Below, in pieces: positions 1-11,297 of a stretch of DNA of 64,000 nucleotides. This stretch comes from Kosakonia oryzae (GTDB lineage Bacteria > Pseudomonadota > Gammaproteobacteria > Enterobacterales > Enterobacteriaceae). Under the pieces are notes generated by a model. That model saw nothing but the letters and a program-made list of their open reading frames with translations. It was not told the origin of the DNA and did not search any database. The stretch lies in NCBI RefSeq assembly GCF_001658025.2, contig NZ_CP014007.2, positions 1,488,001-1,552,000 of the forward strand, in the 5' to 3' direction. The first letter of the stretch is position 1, and every line of letters starts with the position of its first letter. Made by a program: the position numbers and the translations under genes.

Positions 1-274
1 TGGTGATGCGGCGCTCGATGAGAGTATCCGCCATGAGCGGATGCCGGACAGCCCGCTGAAAGGCGCGGCGAATATCCTGATTATGCCGAACGTTGAAGCC
101 GCGCGAATCAGCTATAACCTGCTGCGCGTCTCCAGTTCAGAAGGGGTGACCGTCGGGCCGGTGCTGATGGGTGTTGCCAAACCGGTGCATGTGTTGACGC
201 CAATCGCCTCAGTACGGCGTATCGTCAACATGGTGGCGCTGGCGGTGGTGGAAGCGCAGACACAACCGCTGTAA
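1..274 (+). CDS. maeB: NADP-dependent malic enzyme, C-terminal end (partial)
   Basis: Only the last 90 or so codons are present; the reading frame is open from base 2 and ends with TAA at 272-274. The residues match the end of the phosphotransacetylase-like domain that forms the C-terminal half of MaeB, including the stretches NILIMPNVEAARISYNLLR and GVAKPVHVLTPIASVRRI. The full enzyme decarboxylates malate to pyruvate with NADP; the C-terminal domain is thought to be regulatory (family knowledge). In E. coli the eut operon lies between maeB and hemF; here only a short gap with a REP element separates them. Confidence 0.93.
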   Translation, partial: GDAALDESIRHERMPDSPLKGAANILIMPNVEAARISYNLLRVSSSEGVTVGPVLMGVAKPVHVLTPIASVRRIVNMVALAVVEAQTQPL

Positions 275-313
275 GGGTTGTCGGCGTGCTAAGACTGAGC
301 CTTCTGCATTATT

Positions 314-344
314 GGCCGGATGGCGCGTAAGCGCGTATCCGGCC
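314..344. repeat. REP-like palindromic element
   Basis: An imperfect palindrome with arms GGCCGGAT and ATCCGGCC lies between the convergent 3' ends of maeB and hemF. The GCCGGATGGCG start and position between two stop codons are typical of enterobacterial REP/PU units, which often stabilise mRNA 3' ends. Confidence 0.7.
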
Positions 345-358
345 TGCAAAACCCGCAA

Positions 359-2133
<1,775 letters not shown>

Positions 2134-2345
2134 ACGTCTGAATGTTTTTATCCGTGGTCCCTGGTGTTATATCGTATCGTCCTGGCCGTGACGACAATCC
2201 ACAAGAGCGATTGTTTTACTTTTCATTTCAATACGTGACAGAGTGCCATTATGCCAAATTTCTACGGTAAAGAGTCTGGATATTGGCTAAGGCGCTGCTT
2301 CGGGCCATAATCACCATTTACACAGTTGAAAAGACGGGGAATACC

Positions 2346-2771
2346 ATGGAGATACGCGTTTTTCGCCAGGACGACTTCGAAGAAGTGATCACCTTGTGGG
2401 AGCGCTGTGATCTGCTGCGACCATGGAATGATCCGGAAATGGATATCGAACGAAAAGTGAATCACGATGTCAGTCTGTTTCTGGTGGCGGAAGTGAGTGG
2501 TGAAGTGGTGGGCACGGTCATGGGCGGTTATGACGGCCATCGTGGCTCGGCATACTATCTCGGCGTACATCCGGAATTTCGCGGCCGCGGCATTGCCAAT
2601 GCTTTGCTCAATCGGCTGGAGAAAAAATTGATTGCCCGTGGCTGCCCGAAAATCAACCTGATGGTACGTGAAGATAACGATATGGTGATCGGCATGTACG
2701 AGCGGCTGGGCTACGAGCATAGCGACTCGGTTAACTTAGGAAAACGTTTGATAGAAGATGAAGAGTATTGA
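2346..2771 (+). CDS. ypeA: GNAT-family N-acetyltransferase YpeA
   Basis: This small acetyltransferase has 141 residues, the E. coli YpeA length. I chose the ATG at 2346 ([11 protein letters not shown]) rather than an upstream ATG at 2283 because the protein family begins there and a purine-rich GGGGA lies just before it. The acetyl-CoA binding motif A is visible as [18 protein letters not shown] around residues 72-89, and the C-terminus IEDEEY is family-typical. The substrate is not known from sequence. It is divergent from amiA and its 3' end overlaps yfeZ by 14 bp, so the two are cotranscribed. Confidence 0.93.
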   Translation: MEIRVFRQDDFEEVITLWERCDLLRPWNDPEMDIERKVNHDVSLFLVAEVSGEVVGTVMGGYDGHRGSAYYLGVHPEFRGRGIANALLNRLEKKLIARGCPKINLMVREDNDMVIGMYERLGYEHSDSVNLGKRLIEDEEY

Positions 2772-3207
2772 TATTTCACCTTCCGACTACGACAGGCATG
2801 GACGCCTACGGCTTCCTTTTCTGTTCTGGTGCGTGCTGGCGTTGCAGGCGCGTACCTGGATTTTATTTGTGATGGCAGGCGCGTCGCGCGGGCAGGGCGA
2901 TGCGCTGTTGACGCTGTTTTATCCCGACCATAATCAGTTCTGGCTGGGGTTATTGCCCGGCTTGCCTGCGGCGTTGGCTTTTTTTCTCAGCGCGCGCCGT
3001 GAGCATCATCCTCGCCTCTGGCGCGCGATCCACCCGCTAATGCTGCTGGTTCAGTTGGCGCTGGTGCTGTGGCAGCCTTCGCGCTGGCTCAGCGGTGAAG
3101 CGATCTCCGGTATTGGGCTTTCACTGCTGATTATCGACCTCTTTGTTCTCTGGTGGCTGGCGACCTCCCGCCGTCTGCGCGCCTGTTTTTATTCCTCAGA
3201 TGAATGA
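2758..3207 (+). CDS. yfeZ: inner membrane protein YfeZ (DUF2919)
   Basis: A 149-residue hydrophobic protein with about four predicted membrane helices: near residues 22-41 ([20 protein letters not shown]), 62-79, 92-107 and 118-135. It matches the enterobacterial YfeZ/DUF2919 family, whose function is unknown. It starts inside the end of ypeA, suggesting translational coupling, and precedes yfeY in the same direction, as in E. coli. Confidence 0.9.
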   Translation: MKSIDISPSDYDRHGRLRLPFLFWCVLALQARTWILFVMAGASRGQGDALLTLFYPDHNQFWLGLLPGLPAALAFFLSARREHHPRLWRAIHPLMLLVQLALVLWQPSRWLSGEAISGIGLSLLIIDLFVLWWLATSRRLRACFYSSDE

Positions 3208-3209
3208 AC

Positions 3210-3237
3210 GGCACTTTTTGCCCGCCAGCGACTCCAA
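3210..3237 (+). promoter_or_regulatory. candidate sigma-E promoter of yfeY
   Basis: A -35 like GGCACTT is followed after 16 bp by TCCAA, close to the RpoE consensus (GGAACTT, spacer about 16, TCnAA). It sits about 30 bp before the yfeY start. E. coli yfeY is known as an RpoE-controlled lipoprotein gene, which supports the assignment; the match itself is imperfect. Confidence 0.45.
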
Positions 3238-3267
3238 CTGGCGTTAAATGAAAAAAAGGAATGGTGC

Positions 3268-3843
3268 ATGAAATCCCTGCGTACTTTTATCTGTATGCTG
3301 CCGCTGGCATTAACCGGTTGCTCAACGCTCGCGTCTGTGAACTGGTCGGCGGCGTATCCGTGGAACTGGTTTGGCTCCTCGATCGAAGTGAGCGAAAACG
3401 GCGTCGGCAAAATCACTGCCAGCACGCCGCTTGATGAGCAGGCCATTAATGATGCGTTAAGCGGTGACTACCATCTGCGTAGCGGCATGAAAACGGAAAA
3501 TGGCAGCATTGTCCGCTATTTCGAGGCGCTGAAAGATACCCAACTGGCGCTGGTTGTTAACGGCGAAAATGGCGTGGTGAGCCGCATTGATGTGCTGGAT
3601 AGTGATATCGCCACCGACAAAGGCGTGAAAATCGGCACACCTTTTAGCGCGGTGTTTGATAAGGCGTTTGGCAACTGTGTGAAAGGGGCGGGCGATGACA
3701 GTACTGGCGTTGAATGTAAAGCGCCGGGCAGCCAGCACATTAGCTATGTGTTTACCGGCGAATGGAGCGGCCCTGAAGGGTTAATGCCTTCTGATGACAC
3801 GCTGAAAAACTGGAAATTAAGCAAGCTGGTATGGCGCCGATAA
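3268..3843 (+). CDS. yfeY: RpoE-regulated lipoprotein YfeY (DUF1131)
   Basis: The N-terminus is a lipoprotein signal: positively charged MKSLR, a hydrophobic core and the lipobox LTGC with the acylated Cys at about residue 18. No Asp follows the Cys (CSTL), so outer-membrane sorting is expected. The remaining 170 residues match the YfeY/DUF1131 family (191 residues in total), of unknown biochemical role. A clear AGGA ribosome-binding site precedes the ATG. It follows yfeZ by 60 bp and has its own candidate envelope-stress promoter. Confidence 0.92.
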   Translation: MKSLRTFICMLPLALTGCSTLASVNWSAAYPWNWFGSSIEVSENGVGKITASTPLDEQAINDALSGDYHLRSGMKTENGSIVRYFEALKDTQLALVVNGENGVVSRIDVLDSDIATDKGVKIGTPFSAVFDKAFGNCVKGAGDDSTGVECKAPGSQHISYVFTGEWSGPEGLMPSDDTLKNWKLSKLVWRR

Positions 3844-3935
3844 TTTGATCGCAACGGGCCGCGACGGGGCGAAAAGACGGTACAATAGCCCGCTTATCGC
3901 CACGCATGCGTGGCTTGTTTTTTCCAGGAGGAGTG

Positions 3936-4835
3936 ATGTCTCAGGTGCAAAGCGGCATTTTGCCGGAACACTGCCGTGCAGCGATTTGGATTGAAGCCAG
4001 CGTCAAAGGGGACACAGATGCCTTGCGCGCGGGCAGTAAAGTGTTTGTCGATAAGCTGGCAACCTTTCAGCAAAAATTCCCCGATGCGGCGCTGGGGGCG
4101 ACGGTAGCCTTCGGTAACAACGCATGGCGCGCGCTCAACGGGCCGCAAGGCGCAGAAGAGCTGAAAGATTTCCCCTCTTACGGCAACGGCCTGGCACCCG
4201 CCACGCAACATGATGTGCTGATCCATATTCTCTCCCTGCGCCATGATGTGAATTTCTCTGTCGCCCAGGCCGCGCTGGAGGCGTTTGGCGATGCTATCGA
4301 GGTGAAAGAAGAGACGCACGGCTTCCGTTGGGTGGAAGAGCGCGATCTGAGCGGCTTTGTTGACGGTACGGAAAACCCGGCGGGCGAGGAGAAGCGCCGC
4401 GAAGTGGCGATTATTCAGGATGGTGTCGACGCTGGCGGCACGTATGTGATGGTGCAGCGCTGGGAGCACAACCTGAAGCAGCTCAACCGTATGAGCGTTG
4501 CCGATCAGGAGATGATGATTGGCCGCACCAAAGAGGCCAATGAAGAGATCGACGGCGATGCCCGTCCGGTTACCTCGCACCTGACCCGTGTCGATCTGAA
4601 AGAGGACGGCAAAGGGCTGAAAATTGTGCGCCAGAGCCTGCCGTATGGCACCGCCAGCGGTACGCACGGCCTTTACTTCTGTACTTACTGTGCGCGCCTT
4701 TACAACATTGAACAGCAACTGCTGAGCATGTTTGGCGATGCCGATGGCAAACGCGATGCAATGCTGCGCTTCACCCGTCCGGTAACAGGCGGTTACTATT
4801 TTGCGCCGTCGCTCGATAAGCTGCTGTCGCTGTAA
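3936..4835 (+). CDS. yfeX: DyP-type haem peroxidase YfeX
   Basis: A 299-residue cytoplasmic dye-decolorising peroxidase that binds b-type haem and oxidises porphyrinogens and other substrates with peroxide (family knowledge). The hallmark GxxDG motif is present as GFVDGTENP near residues 140-148, with the distal Asp, and the later REFNAS-like region and conserved His before [13 protein letters not shown] agree with the family. I use the ATG at 3936 (MSQVQSG), behind AGGAGG, instead of an in-frame ATG 30 bp upstream. It follows yfeY. Confidence 0.95.
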   Translation: MSQVQSGILPEHCRAAIWIEASVKGDTDALRAGSKVFVDKLATFQQKFPDAALGATVAFGNNAWRALNGPQGAEELKDFPSYGNGLAPATQHDVLIHILSLRHDVNFSVAQAALEAFGDAIEVKEETHGFRWVEERDLSGFVDGTENPAGEEKRREVAIIQDGVDAGGTYVMVQRWEHNLKQLNRMSVADQEMMIGRTKEANEEIDGDARPVTSHLTRVDLKEDGKGLKIVRQSLPYGTASGTHGLYFCTYCARLYNIEQQLLSMFGDADGKRDAMLRFTRPVTGGYYFAPSLDKLLSL

Positions 4836-4851
4836 TATCCCACCTCCTTCC

Positions 4852-4871
4852 TGGCCGGGAAGACCCGGCCA
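4852..4871 (+). terminator. hairpin after yfeX
   Basis: TGGCCGGG and CCCGGCCA form a perfect 8-bp stem with an AAGA loop, 17 bp after the yfeX stop. Only a weak T tract follows (TACTCCTTT), so it may be a terminator or just a 3'-end stabilising hairpin. Confidence 0.55.
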
Positions 4872-4997
4872 TACTCCTTTCTGCTTATACTCTTTTATGA
4901 TTCCAAATCACCAAATGGTATATAAAACCGTTACTGGTTTCACACCCGTTATAAATAAACTGAGGGTTGTGGAGTCATCAGCTTATAAGGGTGCGCA
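4872..4997 (+). promoter_or_regulatory. cysP promoter / CysB control region
   Basis: This 126-bp AT-rich stretch between yfeX and cysP is where the CysB-activated promoter of the sulfate/thiosulfate operon lies in relatives. A TATAAATAAA segment (about 4950-4960) could hold the -10. CysB sites are too degenerate to place by eye. Confidence 0.4.
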
Positions 4998-6014
4998 ATG
5001 GCCGTTAACTTACTGAAAAAAGGATATCTGACGCTGGCAGCAATGACGCTGTGGGCGGCGCAGGCACAGGCGACGGAACTGCTAAACAGCTCTTATGATG
5101 TGTCACGCGAGCTCTTTGCGGCGTTGAATACACCGTTTGAACAGCAATGGGCGAAAGATAACGCTGGCGATAAGCTGACGATCAAACAATCCCATGCCGG
5201 TTCGTCAAAACAGGCGCTGGCGATTTTGCAGGGGCTGAAAGCGGATGTCGTTACCTATAACCAGGTGACGGATGTGCAGATCCTGCACGACAAAGGCAAC
5301 CTGATCCCGGCGGACTGGCAAAGCCGTTTACCGAACAACAGTTCGCCGTTCTATTCGACGATGGCGTTTCTCGTTCGTAAGGGCAACCCGAAGAATATCC
5401 ACGAGTGGAGCGACTTAGTGCGTTCCGACGTAAAACTGATCTTCCCGAACCCGAAAACCTCCGGTAATGCCCGTTACACTTATCTGGCGGCGTGGGGCGC
5501 AGCGGATCAGGCGGACGGCGGCGATAAAGCGAAAACTGAACAGTTTATGACGCAGTTTTTGAAAAACGTCGAAGTGTTCGATACCGGCGGTCGCGGCGCA
5601 ACCACCACCTTCGTTGAGCGTGGTCTCGGCGATGTGCTGATTTCCTTTGAATCCGAAGTCAATAACATCCGCAAACAGTACGAAGCGCAGGGTTTTGAAG
5701 TGGTGGTGCCGAAGGTCAACATCCTGGCGGAATTCCCGGTGGCCTGGGTCGATAAAAATGTTAAAGCCAACGGGACGGAAAAGGCCGCGAAAGCGTACCT
5801 CAACTGGCTCTACAGCCCGCAGGCGCAAACCATCATCACCGATTACTACTACCGCGTGAATAACCCGGATGTGATGGCGAAGCTGGCGGATAAATTCCCG
5901 CAGACCGCACTGTTCCGCGTGGAAGATAAATTTGGCTCCTGGCCTGATGTGATGAAAACCCACTTCGCCAGCGGCGGCGAGCTGGATAAGTTACTGGCGG
6001 CGGGGCATAAGTGA
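4998..6014 (+). CDS. cysP: thiosulfate-binding periplasmic protein CysP
   Basis: CysP is the periplasmic receptor that delivers thiosulfate (and sulfate) to the CysTWA importer. A Sec signal peptide ends around AQAQA (residue 25), and the mature protein begins [15 protein letters not shown], typical of sulfate-binding proteins. The conserved anion-binding blocks [29 protein letters not shown] and [17 protein letters not shown] are intact. The length of 338 residues equals the E. coli protein. Its stop overlaps the cysT start (TGATG), so the operon is tightly coupled. Confidence 0.97.
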   Translation: MAVNLLKKGYLTLAAMTLWAAQAQATELLNSSYDVSRELFAALNTPFEQQWAKDNAGDKLTIKQSHAGSSKQALAILQGLKADVVTYNQVTDVQILHDKGNLIPADWQSRLPNNSSPFYSTMAFLVRKGNPKNIHEWSDLVRSDVKLIFPNPKTSGNARYTYLAAWGAADQADGGDKAKTEQFMTQFLKNVEVFDTGGRGATTTFVERGLGDVLISFESEVNNIRKQYEAQGFEVVVPKVNILAEFPVAWVDKNVKANGTEKAAKAYLNWLYSPQAQTIITDYYYRVNNPDVMAKLADKFPQTALFRVEDKFGSWPDVMKTHFASGGELDKLLAAGHK

Positions 6015-6847
6015 TGTTTGCAGGAACCGCAAAACGTGTGTTGCCGGGGTTTGGTTTAAGCCTCGGCAGCAGCCTGTTTTTTGTTTGTCTGGTATTGCTG
6101 CTGCCGCTGAGCGCGCTGGTAATGCAACTGGCGCAAATGAGCTGGTCGCAATACTGGCAAGTGGTCACCGACCCGCAGGTGGTGGCGGCTTATAAAGTCA
6201 CTTTGCTGTCGGCGTTTGTGGCATCCGCTTTTAACGGCGTTTTTGGTCTGCTGATGGCCTGGATCCTCACCCGTTACCGCTTTCCGGGGCGTACGCTGCT
6301 GGACGCGCTGATTGACCTGCCGTTTGCACTGCCGACTGCGGTGGCCGGTTTAACGCTGGCGTCGCTGTTTTCCGTGAACGGATTCTATGGTGAGTGGCTG
6401 GCGAAGTTCGATATCAAAGTGACTTACACCTGGCTTGGCATCGCAGTCGCCATGGCCTTTACCAGCATCCCATTTGTGGTGCGCACCATCCAGCCGGTGC
6501 TGGAGGAGTTGGGGCCGGAATACGAAGAAGCCGCGGAAACCCTCGGCGCAACGCGCTGGCAGAGTTTTCGTCGCGTCGTACTGCCGGAACTTTCTCCGGC
6601 GCTGATGGCGGGCGTGGCGCTGTCGTTCACTCGCAGCCTCGGTGAATTTGGCGCGGTGATCTTTATTGCCGGTAACATTGCCTGGAAGACCGAAGTCACC
6701 TCGCTGATGATTTTTGTTCGTTTGCAGGAGTTTGATTACCCGGCGGCGAGCGCGATTGCTTCGGTGATCCTCGCGGCGTCGCTGCTGCTGCTGTTTTCCA
6801 TCAACACCCTGCAAAGCCGCTTTGGCCAGCGTGTGGTAGGTCACTAA
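6014..6847 (+). CDS. cysT: sulfate/thiosulfate ABC transporter permease CysT (CysU)
   Basis: One of the two membrane subunits of the sulfate/thiosulfate importer. The 277 residues contain about six hydrophobic helices and the EAA loop that contacts CysA (EEAAETLGATRWQSFRRVVLPELSPA, about residues 177-202). The ATG at 6014 overlaps the cysP stop; a GTG three bases upstream is possible but less likely, since E. coli CysU starts with MFA. Expression is expected to depend on CysB with the rest of the operon. Confidence 0.96.
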   Translation: MFAGTAKRVLPGFGLSLGSSLFFVCLVLLLPLSALVMQLAQMSWSQYWQVVTDPQVVAAYKVTLLSAFVASAFNGVFGLLMAWILTRYRFPGRTLLDALIDLPFALPTAVAGLTLASLFSVNGFYGEWLAKFDIKVTYTWLGIAVAMAFTSIPFVVRTIQPVLEELGPEYEEAAETLGATRWQSFRRVVLPELSPALMAGVALSFTRSLGEFGAVIFIAGNIAWKTEVTSLMIFVRLQEFDYPAASAIASVILAASLLLLFSINTLQSRFGQRVVGH

Positions 6848-7722
6848 TGGCGGAAATAACCGAATTGAAACGCTATGACAAACCTCAGGTGAACTGGGGG
6901 AAAATATTTCTGATTACCGCGGGGGTTTTGCTCTCTGCGTTTATCCTTGTCGTGCCGATGATATATATCTTCGTGAAGGCTTTCAGCAAAGGGCTGGTAC
7001 CGGTGCTGGAAAACCTGGCGAATGCCGACATGCTGCATGCCATCTGGCTGACGGTGCTGATTGCGCTGATCACTGTGCCGGTTAACCTCGTATTTGGCAC
7101 GCTGCTGGCGTGGCTGGTGACTCGCTTTAACTTTCCCGGTCGCCAGCTTTTGCTGACGTTACTGGATATTCCGTTTGCGGTTTCGCCGGTGGTTGCGGGT
7201 CTGATTTATCTGCTGTTTTACGGTTCGAATGGCCCGCTTGGCGGCTGGCTGGATGCGCATAACCTGCAAATTATGTTTGCCTGGCCGGGCATGGCGCTGG
7301 TCACCATTTTCGTTACCTGTCCGTTTGTTGTGCGCGAGCTGGTTCCGGTGATGCTGAGCCAGGGGAGCCAGGAAGATGAAGCGGCAATCCTGCTGGGTGC
7401 CAGCGGCTGGCAGATGTTTCGCCGCGTAACGCTGCCGAATATCCGCTGGGCGCTGCTGTATGGCGTGGTGCTGACCAATGCGCGTGCGATTGGCGAGTTT
7501 GGTGCGGTCTCGGTGGTCTCCGGTTCGATTCGCGGTGAGACGCTGTCGCTGCCGTTACAAATTGAGTTGCTGGAGCAGGATTACAACACGGTAGGCGCAT
7601 TTACCGCCGCCGCCCTGCTGACCCTGATGGCTATTTTGACACTGTTTTTGAAGAGTGCGTTGCAGTGGCGTTTGAACAACCATGAAAAACGCCAGCAACA
7701 GGAGGGAAATCATGAGCATTGA
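6847..7722 (+). CDS. cysW: sulfate/thiosulfate ABC transporter permease CysW
   Basis: Second membrane subunit of the importer, 291 residues as in E. coli. The N-terminal cytoplasmic segment is followed by six membrane helices; the EAA loop reads [23 protein letters not shown] near residue 175, and [21 protein letters not shown] is family-typical. The start overlaps the cysT stop by one base (TAATG), and the end overlaps the upstream part of the cysA reading frame. Confidence 0.96.
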   Translation: MAEITELKRYDKPQVNWGKIFLITAGVLLSAFILVVPMIYIFVKAFSKGLVPVLENLANADMLHAIWLTVLIALITVPVNLVFGTLLAWLVTRFNFPGRQLLLTLLDIPFAVSPVVAGLIYLLFYGSNGPLGGWLDAHNLQIMFAWPGMALVTIFVTCPFVVRELVPVMLSQGSQEDEAAILLGASGWQMFRRVTLPNIRWALLYGVVLTNARAIGEFGAVSVVSGSIRGETLSLPLQIELLEQDYNTVGAFTAAALLTLMAILTLFLKSALQWRLNNHEKRQQQEGNHEH

Positions 7723-8806
7723 GATTGCCAATATTAAGAAGTCTTTTGGTCGCACCCAGGTGCTGAATGATATCTCGCTGGATATCCCTTCCGGGCAAAT
7801 GGTGGCGCTGCTGGGGCCGTCTGGTTCCGGGAAGACCACACTGCTGCGCATTATCGCCGGGCTGGAACACCAGACCAGCGGTCGTATTCGTTTTCACGGC
7901 ACCGACGTAAGCCGGCTGCACGCCCGCGATCGCCGAGTTGGTTTTGTGTTTCAGCACTATGCGTTGTTCCGCCATATGACGGTGTTCGATAACATCGCTT
8001 TTGGGCTGACGGTACTGCCGCGTCGCGAGCGGCCGAACGCTGCAGCAATCAAAGCCAAAGTGACGCAATTGCTGGAGATGGTGCAGCTTTCCCATCTGGC
8101 AGAACGCTATCCGGCGCAGCTTTCCGGTGGGCAGAAACAGCGTGTGGCGCTGGCGCGCGCGCTGGCGGTAGAGCCGCAGATCCTGCTGCTGGATGAACCG
8201 TTTGGTGCGCTGGATGCGCAGGTGCGTAAAGAGCTGCGTCGCTGGCTGCGTCAGTTGCATGAAGAGTTAAAATTTACCAGCGTATTCGTCACCCACGATC
8301 AGGAAGAGGCGACGGAAGTGGCCGATCGCGTGGTAGTGATGAGCCAGGGGAACATTGAACAGGCTGATGCGCCAGATCAGGTGTGGCGTGAACCGGCGAC
8401 CCGCTTTGTGCTGGAGTTTATGGGCGAGGTCAATCGCCTGAAAGGCACGGTGACGGGCGGACAGTTCCAGGTGGGCGCACACCGCTGGCCGCTGGGTTAT
8501 ACACCTGCCTGGCAGGGCGAGGTAGATCTGTTTTTGCGCCCCTGGGAAGTGGATATCAGCCGCCGCACCAGCCTGGATTCTCCCCTGCCGGTACAGGTGC
8601 TGGAAGCCAGTCCGAAAGGGCATTATACCCAACTGGTGGTGCAGCCGCTCGGCTGGAACCCTGATCCTCTCACCGTTGTGATGCGCGATGAGCAGCCGCC
8701 GCAGCGCGGCGAGCGTTTGTTTGTCGGTTTGCAGCACGCGCGGTTGTATAACGGCAATGAACGTATTGAAGCCGGTACAGAGCTTGCTCTGGCGGAAACT
8801 GCCTGA
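7712..8806 (+). CDS. cysA: sulfate/thiosulfate ABC transporter ATPase CysA
   Basis: ATP-hydrolysing subunit that powers CysTW. The nucleotide-binding domain shows Walker [10 protein letters not shown] (residues 35-43), the Q loop [10 protein letters not shown], the signature [15 protein letters not shown] near 132, Walker [15 protein letters not shown] and the switch His in [11 protein letters not shown]-terminal TOBE-like region follows. I start at ATG 7712 ([13 protein letters not shown]), behind AGGAGG, inside the cysW end; this gives 364 residues (E. coli 365). Confidence 0.97.
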   Translation: MSIEIANIKKSFGRTQVLNDISLDIPSGQMVALLGPSGSGKTTLLRIIAGLEHQTSGRIRFHGTDVSRLHARDRRVGFVFQHYALFRHMTVFDNIAFGLTVLPRRERPNAAAIKAKVTQLLEMVQLSHLAERYPAQLSGGQKQRVALARALAVEPQILLLDEPFGALDAQVRKELRRWLRQLHEELKFTSVFVTHDQEEATEVADRVVVMSQGNIEQADAPDQVWREPATRFVLEFMGEVNRLKGTVTGGQFQVGAHRWPLGYTPAWQGEVDLFLRPWEVDISRRTSLDSPLPVQVLEASPKGHYTQLVVQPLGWNPDPLTVVMRDEQPPQRGERLFVGLQHARLYNGNERIEAGTELALAETA

Positions 8807-8828
8807 TAGGTTAAGCAGCATGTCTATC

Positions 8829-8911
8829 GCCCGGTGGCGCGTTGCTTACCGGGCCTACAATATCTGCATCAGCACTGCTTTGTAGGCCGGGTAAGCGTAG
8901 CGCTACCCGGC
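8829..8911. repeat. pair of REP palindromes (BIME-like) between cysA and cysM
   Basis: Two palindromes are visible: GCCCGGT/ACCGGGC arms at 8829-8854 and GCCGGGTA/TACCCGGC arms at 8886-8911. They are separated by about 30 bp that includes CCTACAA and TTGTAGG in opposite orientation, the inverted pairing typical of a BIME. The second is followed by a T run (8912-8917) and may end the cysA transcript. Confidence 0.75.
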
Positions 8912-8931
8912 TTTTTTATTGAGCAGGAACC

Positions 8932-9843
8932 GTGAATACATTAGAAGATACCATCGGCAATACGCCGCTGGTTAAATTGCAACGTCTGACGCCGGATAAC
9001 GGCAGCGAAATCTGGGTCAAACTGGAAGGTAATAATCCCGCAGGATCGGTCAAAGATCGCGCCGCACTGTCGATGATTGTGCAGGCGGAAAAGCGTGGAG
9101 AGATTAAGCCCGGTGATGTGCTGATTGAAGCCACCAGCGGCAATACCGGGATCGCGCTGGCGATGATTGCGGCGCTGAAAGGCTATCGCATGAAATTGCT
9201 GATGCCGGACAATATGAGCCAGGAGCGTCGTGCGGCGATGCGCGCCTATGGCGCAGAGCTGATTCTGGTCACCAAAGAGCAGGGGATGGAAGGCGCGCGC
9301 GATCTGGCGCTGGACATGGCCGCTCGCGGCGAGGGCAAGCTGCTCGATCAATTCAACAACCCGGATAACCCCTACGCCCACTACACCACTACCGGCCCGG
9401 AAATCTGGCAGCAGACCGCCGGGCGGATCACCCATTTTGTCTCCAGTATGGGGACAACCGGTACCATCACCGGCGTGTCGCGTTTTCTGCGTGAACAGGA
9501 TAAACCCGTCACTATTGTCGGGCTGCAACCGGAAGAGGGGAGCAGCATTCCTGGCATTCGCCGCTGGCCGGCCGAATATATGCCGGGCATTTTTAACGCC
9601 GCACTGGTGGATGAGGTTCTGGATATCCATCAACGCGAGGCGGAAAATACCATGCGCGCGCTGGCGGTTCAGGAGGGGATCTTCTGTGGTGTCAGTTCTG
9701 GCGGTGCGGTTGCGGGCGCGTTGCGCGTGGCGAAAAGTGCGCCAGGCGCAGTGATCGTCGCTATCATCTGCGATCGCGGCGACCGTTACCTCTCCACCGG
9801 CGTGTTTGGTGAGGAAAGTTATTCGCAGGGCGCGGGGATTTAA
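8932..9843 (+). CDS. cysM: cysteine synthase B (O-acetylserine sulfhydrylase B)
   Basis: This PLP enzyme makes S-sulfocysteine from O-acetylserine and thiosulfate, so it fits directly with the thiosulfate importer encoded just upstream. The start is GTG, preceded by GAGCAGGAAC; E. coli cysM also uses GTG and begins at the same residue. The PLP Lys lies in AGSVKDRAA (Lys41), the phosphate loop is [11 protein letters not shown] and the C-terminal block is CGVSSGGAVAGALR. The 303 residues are full length. Confidence 0.96.
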   Translation: MNTLEDTIGNTPLVKLQRLTPDNGSEIWVKLEGNNPAGSVKDRAALSMIVQAEKRGEIKPGDVLIEATSGNTGIALAMIAALKGYRMKLLMPDNMSQERRAAMRAYGAELILVTKEQGMEGARDLALDMAARGEGKLLDQFNNPDNPYAHYTTTGPEIWQQTAGRITHFVSSMGTTGTITGVSRFLREQDKPVTIVGLQPEEGSSIPGIRRWPAEYMPGIFNAALVDEVLDIHQREAENTMRALAVQEGIFCGVSSGGAVAGALRVAKSAPGAVIVAIICDRGDRYLSTGVFGEESYSQGAGI

Positions 9844-9861
9844 CCCGTTAAGGAAGAGAGA

Positions 9862-10701
9862 ATGGAGATGATCCTGTTCCGGGATAAAACCCGGGCGCAG
9901 CAGGCTGATATTGTTGCGGTGCAATCTCAGGTTGTGTACGGCAGCGTCGGTAATAGCATTGCGGTGCCAAATATTCGCCAGCACAACCTTAATGTGCTGG
10001 CTGTGCCGACCGTGCTGTTCAGCAATACGCCACACTACGATACTTTCTACGGCGGCGTCATCCCGGATGAGTGGTTTAGCGGTTACCTGCAAGCGCTGGA
10101 AGAGCGCGACGTTTTGCGTACGCTGAAAGCGGTAACCACGGGCTACATGGGAAGTGCCAGCCAGATTGCACTGCTGGCAACGTGGCTTAAAGCGCTACGG
10201 GAGAAACATCCGCAGCTACTGATTCTGGTCGATCCGGTTATTGGTGATACTGACAGCGGCATCTATGTAAAAGCGGAAATTCCTCAAGCCTACCGCGAAC
10301 ATTTACTCCCGCTGGCGCAGGGGATCACGCCGAACGTGTTTGAGCTGGAAATTCTCAGCGGCAAACCGTGCCGGGATCTGCAAAGCGCTATTGCTGCGGC
10401 AAAAGGGCTGCTTTCTGCGACTCTGCATTGGGTGGCGATCACCAGCGCGCCGGTAGATGAAGATGACGGTCAGATACATGTCGTGCTGGTGACGGCGGAA
10501 GAGGTTACCGTTAGTGGTTATCCGCGTGTCGAAACGGATTTGAAAGGCACTGGCGATCTGTTTTGCTCCGAGCTGGTCAGCAAGGTGATTCAGGGAAATA
10601 AGCTGGATGAAGCCGTTCGCGCAGCAGGGAACAGAGTGGTGCAGGTAATGGGTTATACGCTGGAGAAAGGTTACGACGAGCTCATTTTACCGCCGTGCTA
10701 A
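9862..10701 (+). CDS. pdxK: pyridoxal/pyridoxine kinase
   Basis: A ribokinase-superfamily kinase of the B6 salvage pathway that phosphorylates pyridoxal, pyridoxine and pyridoxamine. It matches PdxK over its whole length: [13 protein letters not shown] for substrate binding, [34 protein letters not shown] and the anion-hole/catalytic [14 protein letters not shown] near residue 222. The 279 residues compare with 283 in E. coli; the C-terminus is slightly shorter. An ATG at 9868 is a possible alternative start. It follows cysM by 18 bp. E. coli has yfeK/yfeS in this interval; they are missing here. Confidence 0.94.
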   Translation: MEMILFRDKTRAQQADIVAVQSQVVYGSVGNSIAVPNIRQHNLNVLAVPTVLFSNTPHYDTFYGGVIPDEWFSGYLQALEERDVLRTLKAVTTGYMGSASQIALLATWLKALREKHPQLLILVDPVIGDTDSGIYVKAEIPQAYREHLLPLAQGITPNVFELEILSGKPCRDLQSAIAAAKGLLSATLHWVAITSAPVDEDDGQIHVVLVTAEEVTVSGYPRVETDLKGTGDLFCSELVSKVIQGNKLDEAVRAAGNRVVQVMGYTLEKGYDELILPPC

Positions 10702-10705
10702 CCAA

Positions 10706-10737
10706 TAAAAATGGCGCCCGCAGGCGCCATTTTTTTA
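10706..10737. terminator. bidirectional terminator between pdxK and crr
   Basis: ATGGCGCC and GGCGCCAT form an 8-bp stem with a CGCA loop, an A run upstream and a run of seven T downstream. It can stop both pdxK (+) and ptsHI-crr (-) transcription. Confidence 0.9.
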
Positions 10738-10747
10738 TGCATTGAGC

Positions 10748-11257
10748 TTATTTTTTGATGCGGATAACCGGGGTTTCACCCACGGTGACGCTACCAGAAA
10801 GTTTAATCAGCTCTTTGATTTCGTCCATGTTGGAGATAACAACCGGAGTCAGGGTTGACTTGGCTTTCTCTTCCAGCAATGGCAGATCAAATTCGATTAC
10901 CGGGTCGCCAACTTTCACGCGCTGGCCTTCTTCCGCGATGCGTTTGAAGCCTTCGCCTTTCAGTTCAACGGTGTCGATACCGAAGTGAACGAACAGTTCA
11001 ATGCCGCTATCGGATTCGATAGAGAAGGCATGGTTGGTTTCAAAGATTTTGCCGATAGTACCATCAACCGGAGCAACCATTTTGTTGCCGGTCGGTTTGA
11101 TAGCGATGCCATCACCAACGATTTTTTCAGCGAACACCACATCCGGCACATCTTCAATATTGACGATTTGACCGGAAAGCGGGGCAACAATCTCAATGGT
11201 TCCTGTGTCTTTTTTATCATCAGAAACCAGAGATTTCAGTTTATCGAACAAACCCAT
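10748..11257 (-). CDS. crr: PTS glucose-specific enzyme IIA
   Basis: EIIA-Glc carries phosphate from HPr to EIICB-Glc and, by its phosphorylation state, controls adenylate cyclase and inducer exclusion. The phosphorylated His91 lies in [13 protein letters not shown] and the partner His76 in ETNHAF. The 169 residues equal the E. coli protein and the sequence is nearly identical. It is last in ptsHI-crr, 40 bp after ptsI, with the usual option of an internal promoter in the ptsI end. Confidence 0.98.
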   Translation of the reverse strand: MGLFDKLKSLVSDDKKDTGTIEIVAPLSGQIVNIEDVPDVVFAEKIVGDGIAIKPTGNKMVAPVDGTIGKIFETNHAFSIESDSGIELFVHFGIDTVELKGEGFKRIAEEGQRVKVGDPVIEFDLPLLEEKAKSTLTPVVISNMDEIKELIKLSGSVTVGETPVIRIKK

Positions 11258-11297
11258 GATCTTCTCCTAAGCAGTAATTTGGGCCGCATCTCGTGGA

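Noticed and set aside
3894-4718. 274-residue minus-strand reading frame opposite yfeX
   Set aside because: yfeX is clearly coding with the DyP motif; the opposite frame has no recognisable feature.
8941-10092. 383-residue minus-strand reading frame opposite cysM and pdxK
   Set aside because: No family resemblance, and both plus-strand genes are unmistakable.
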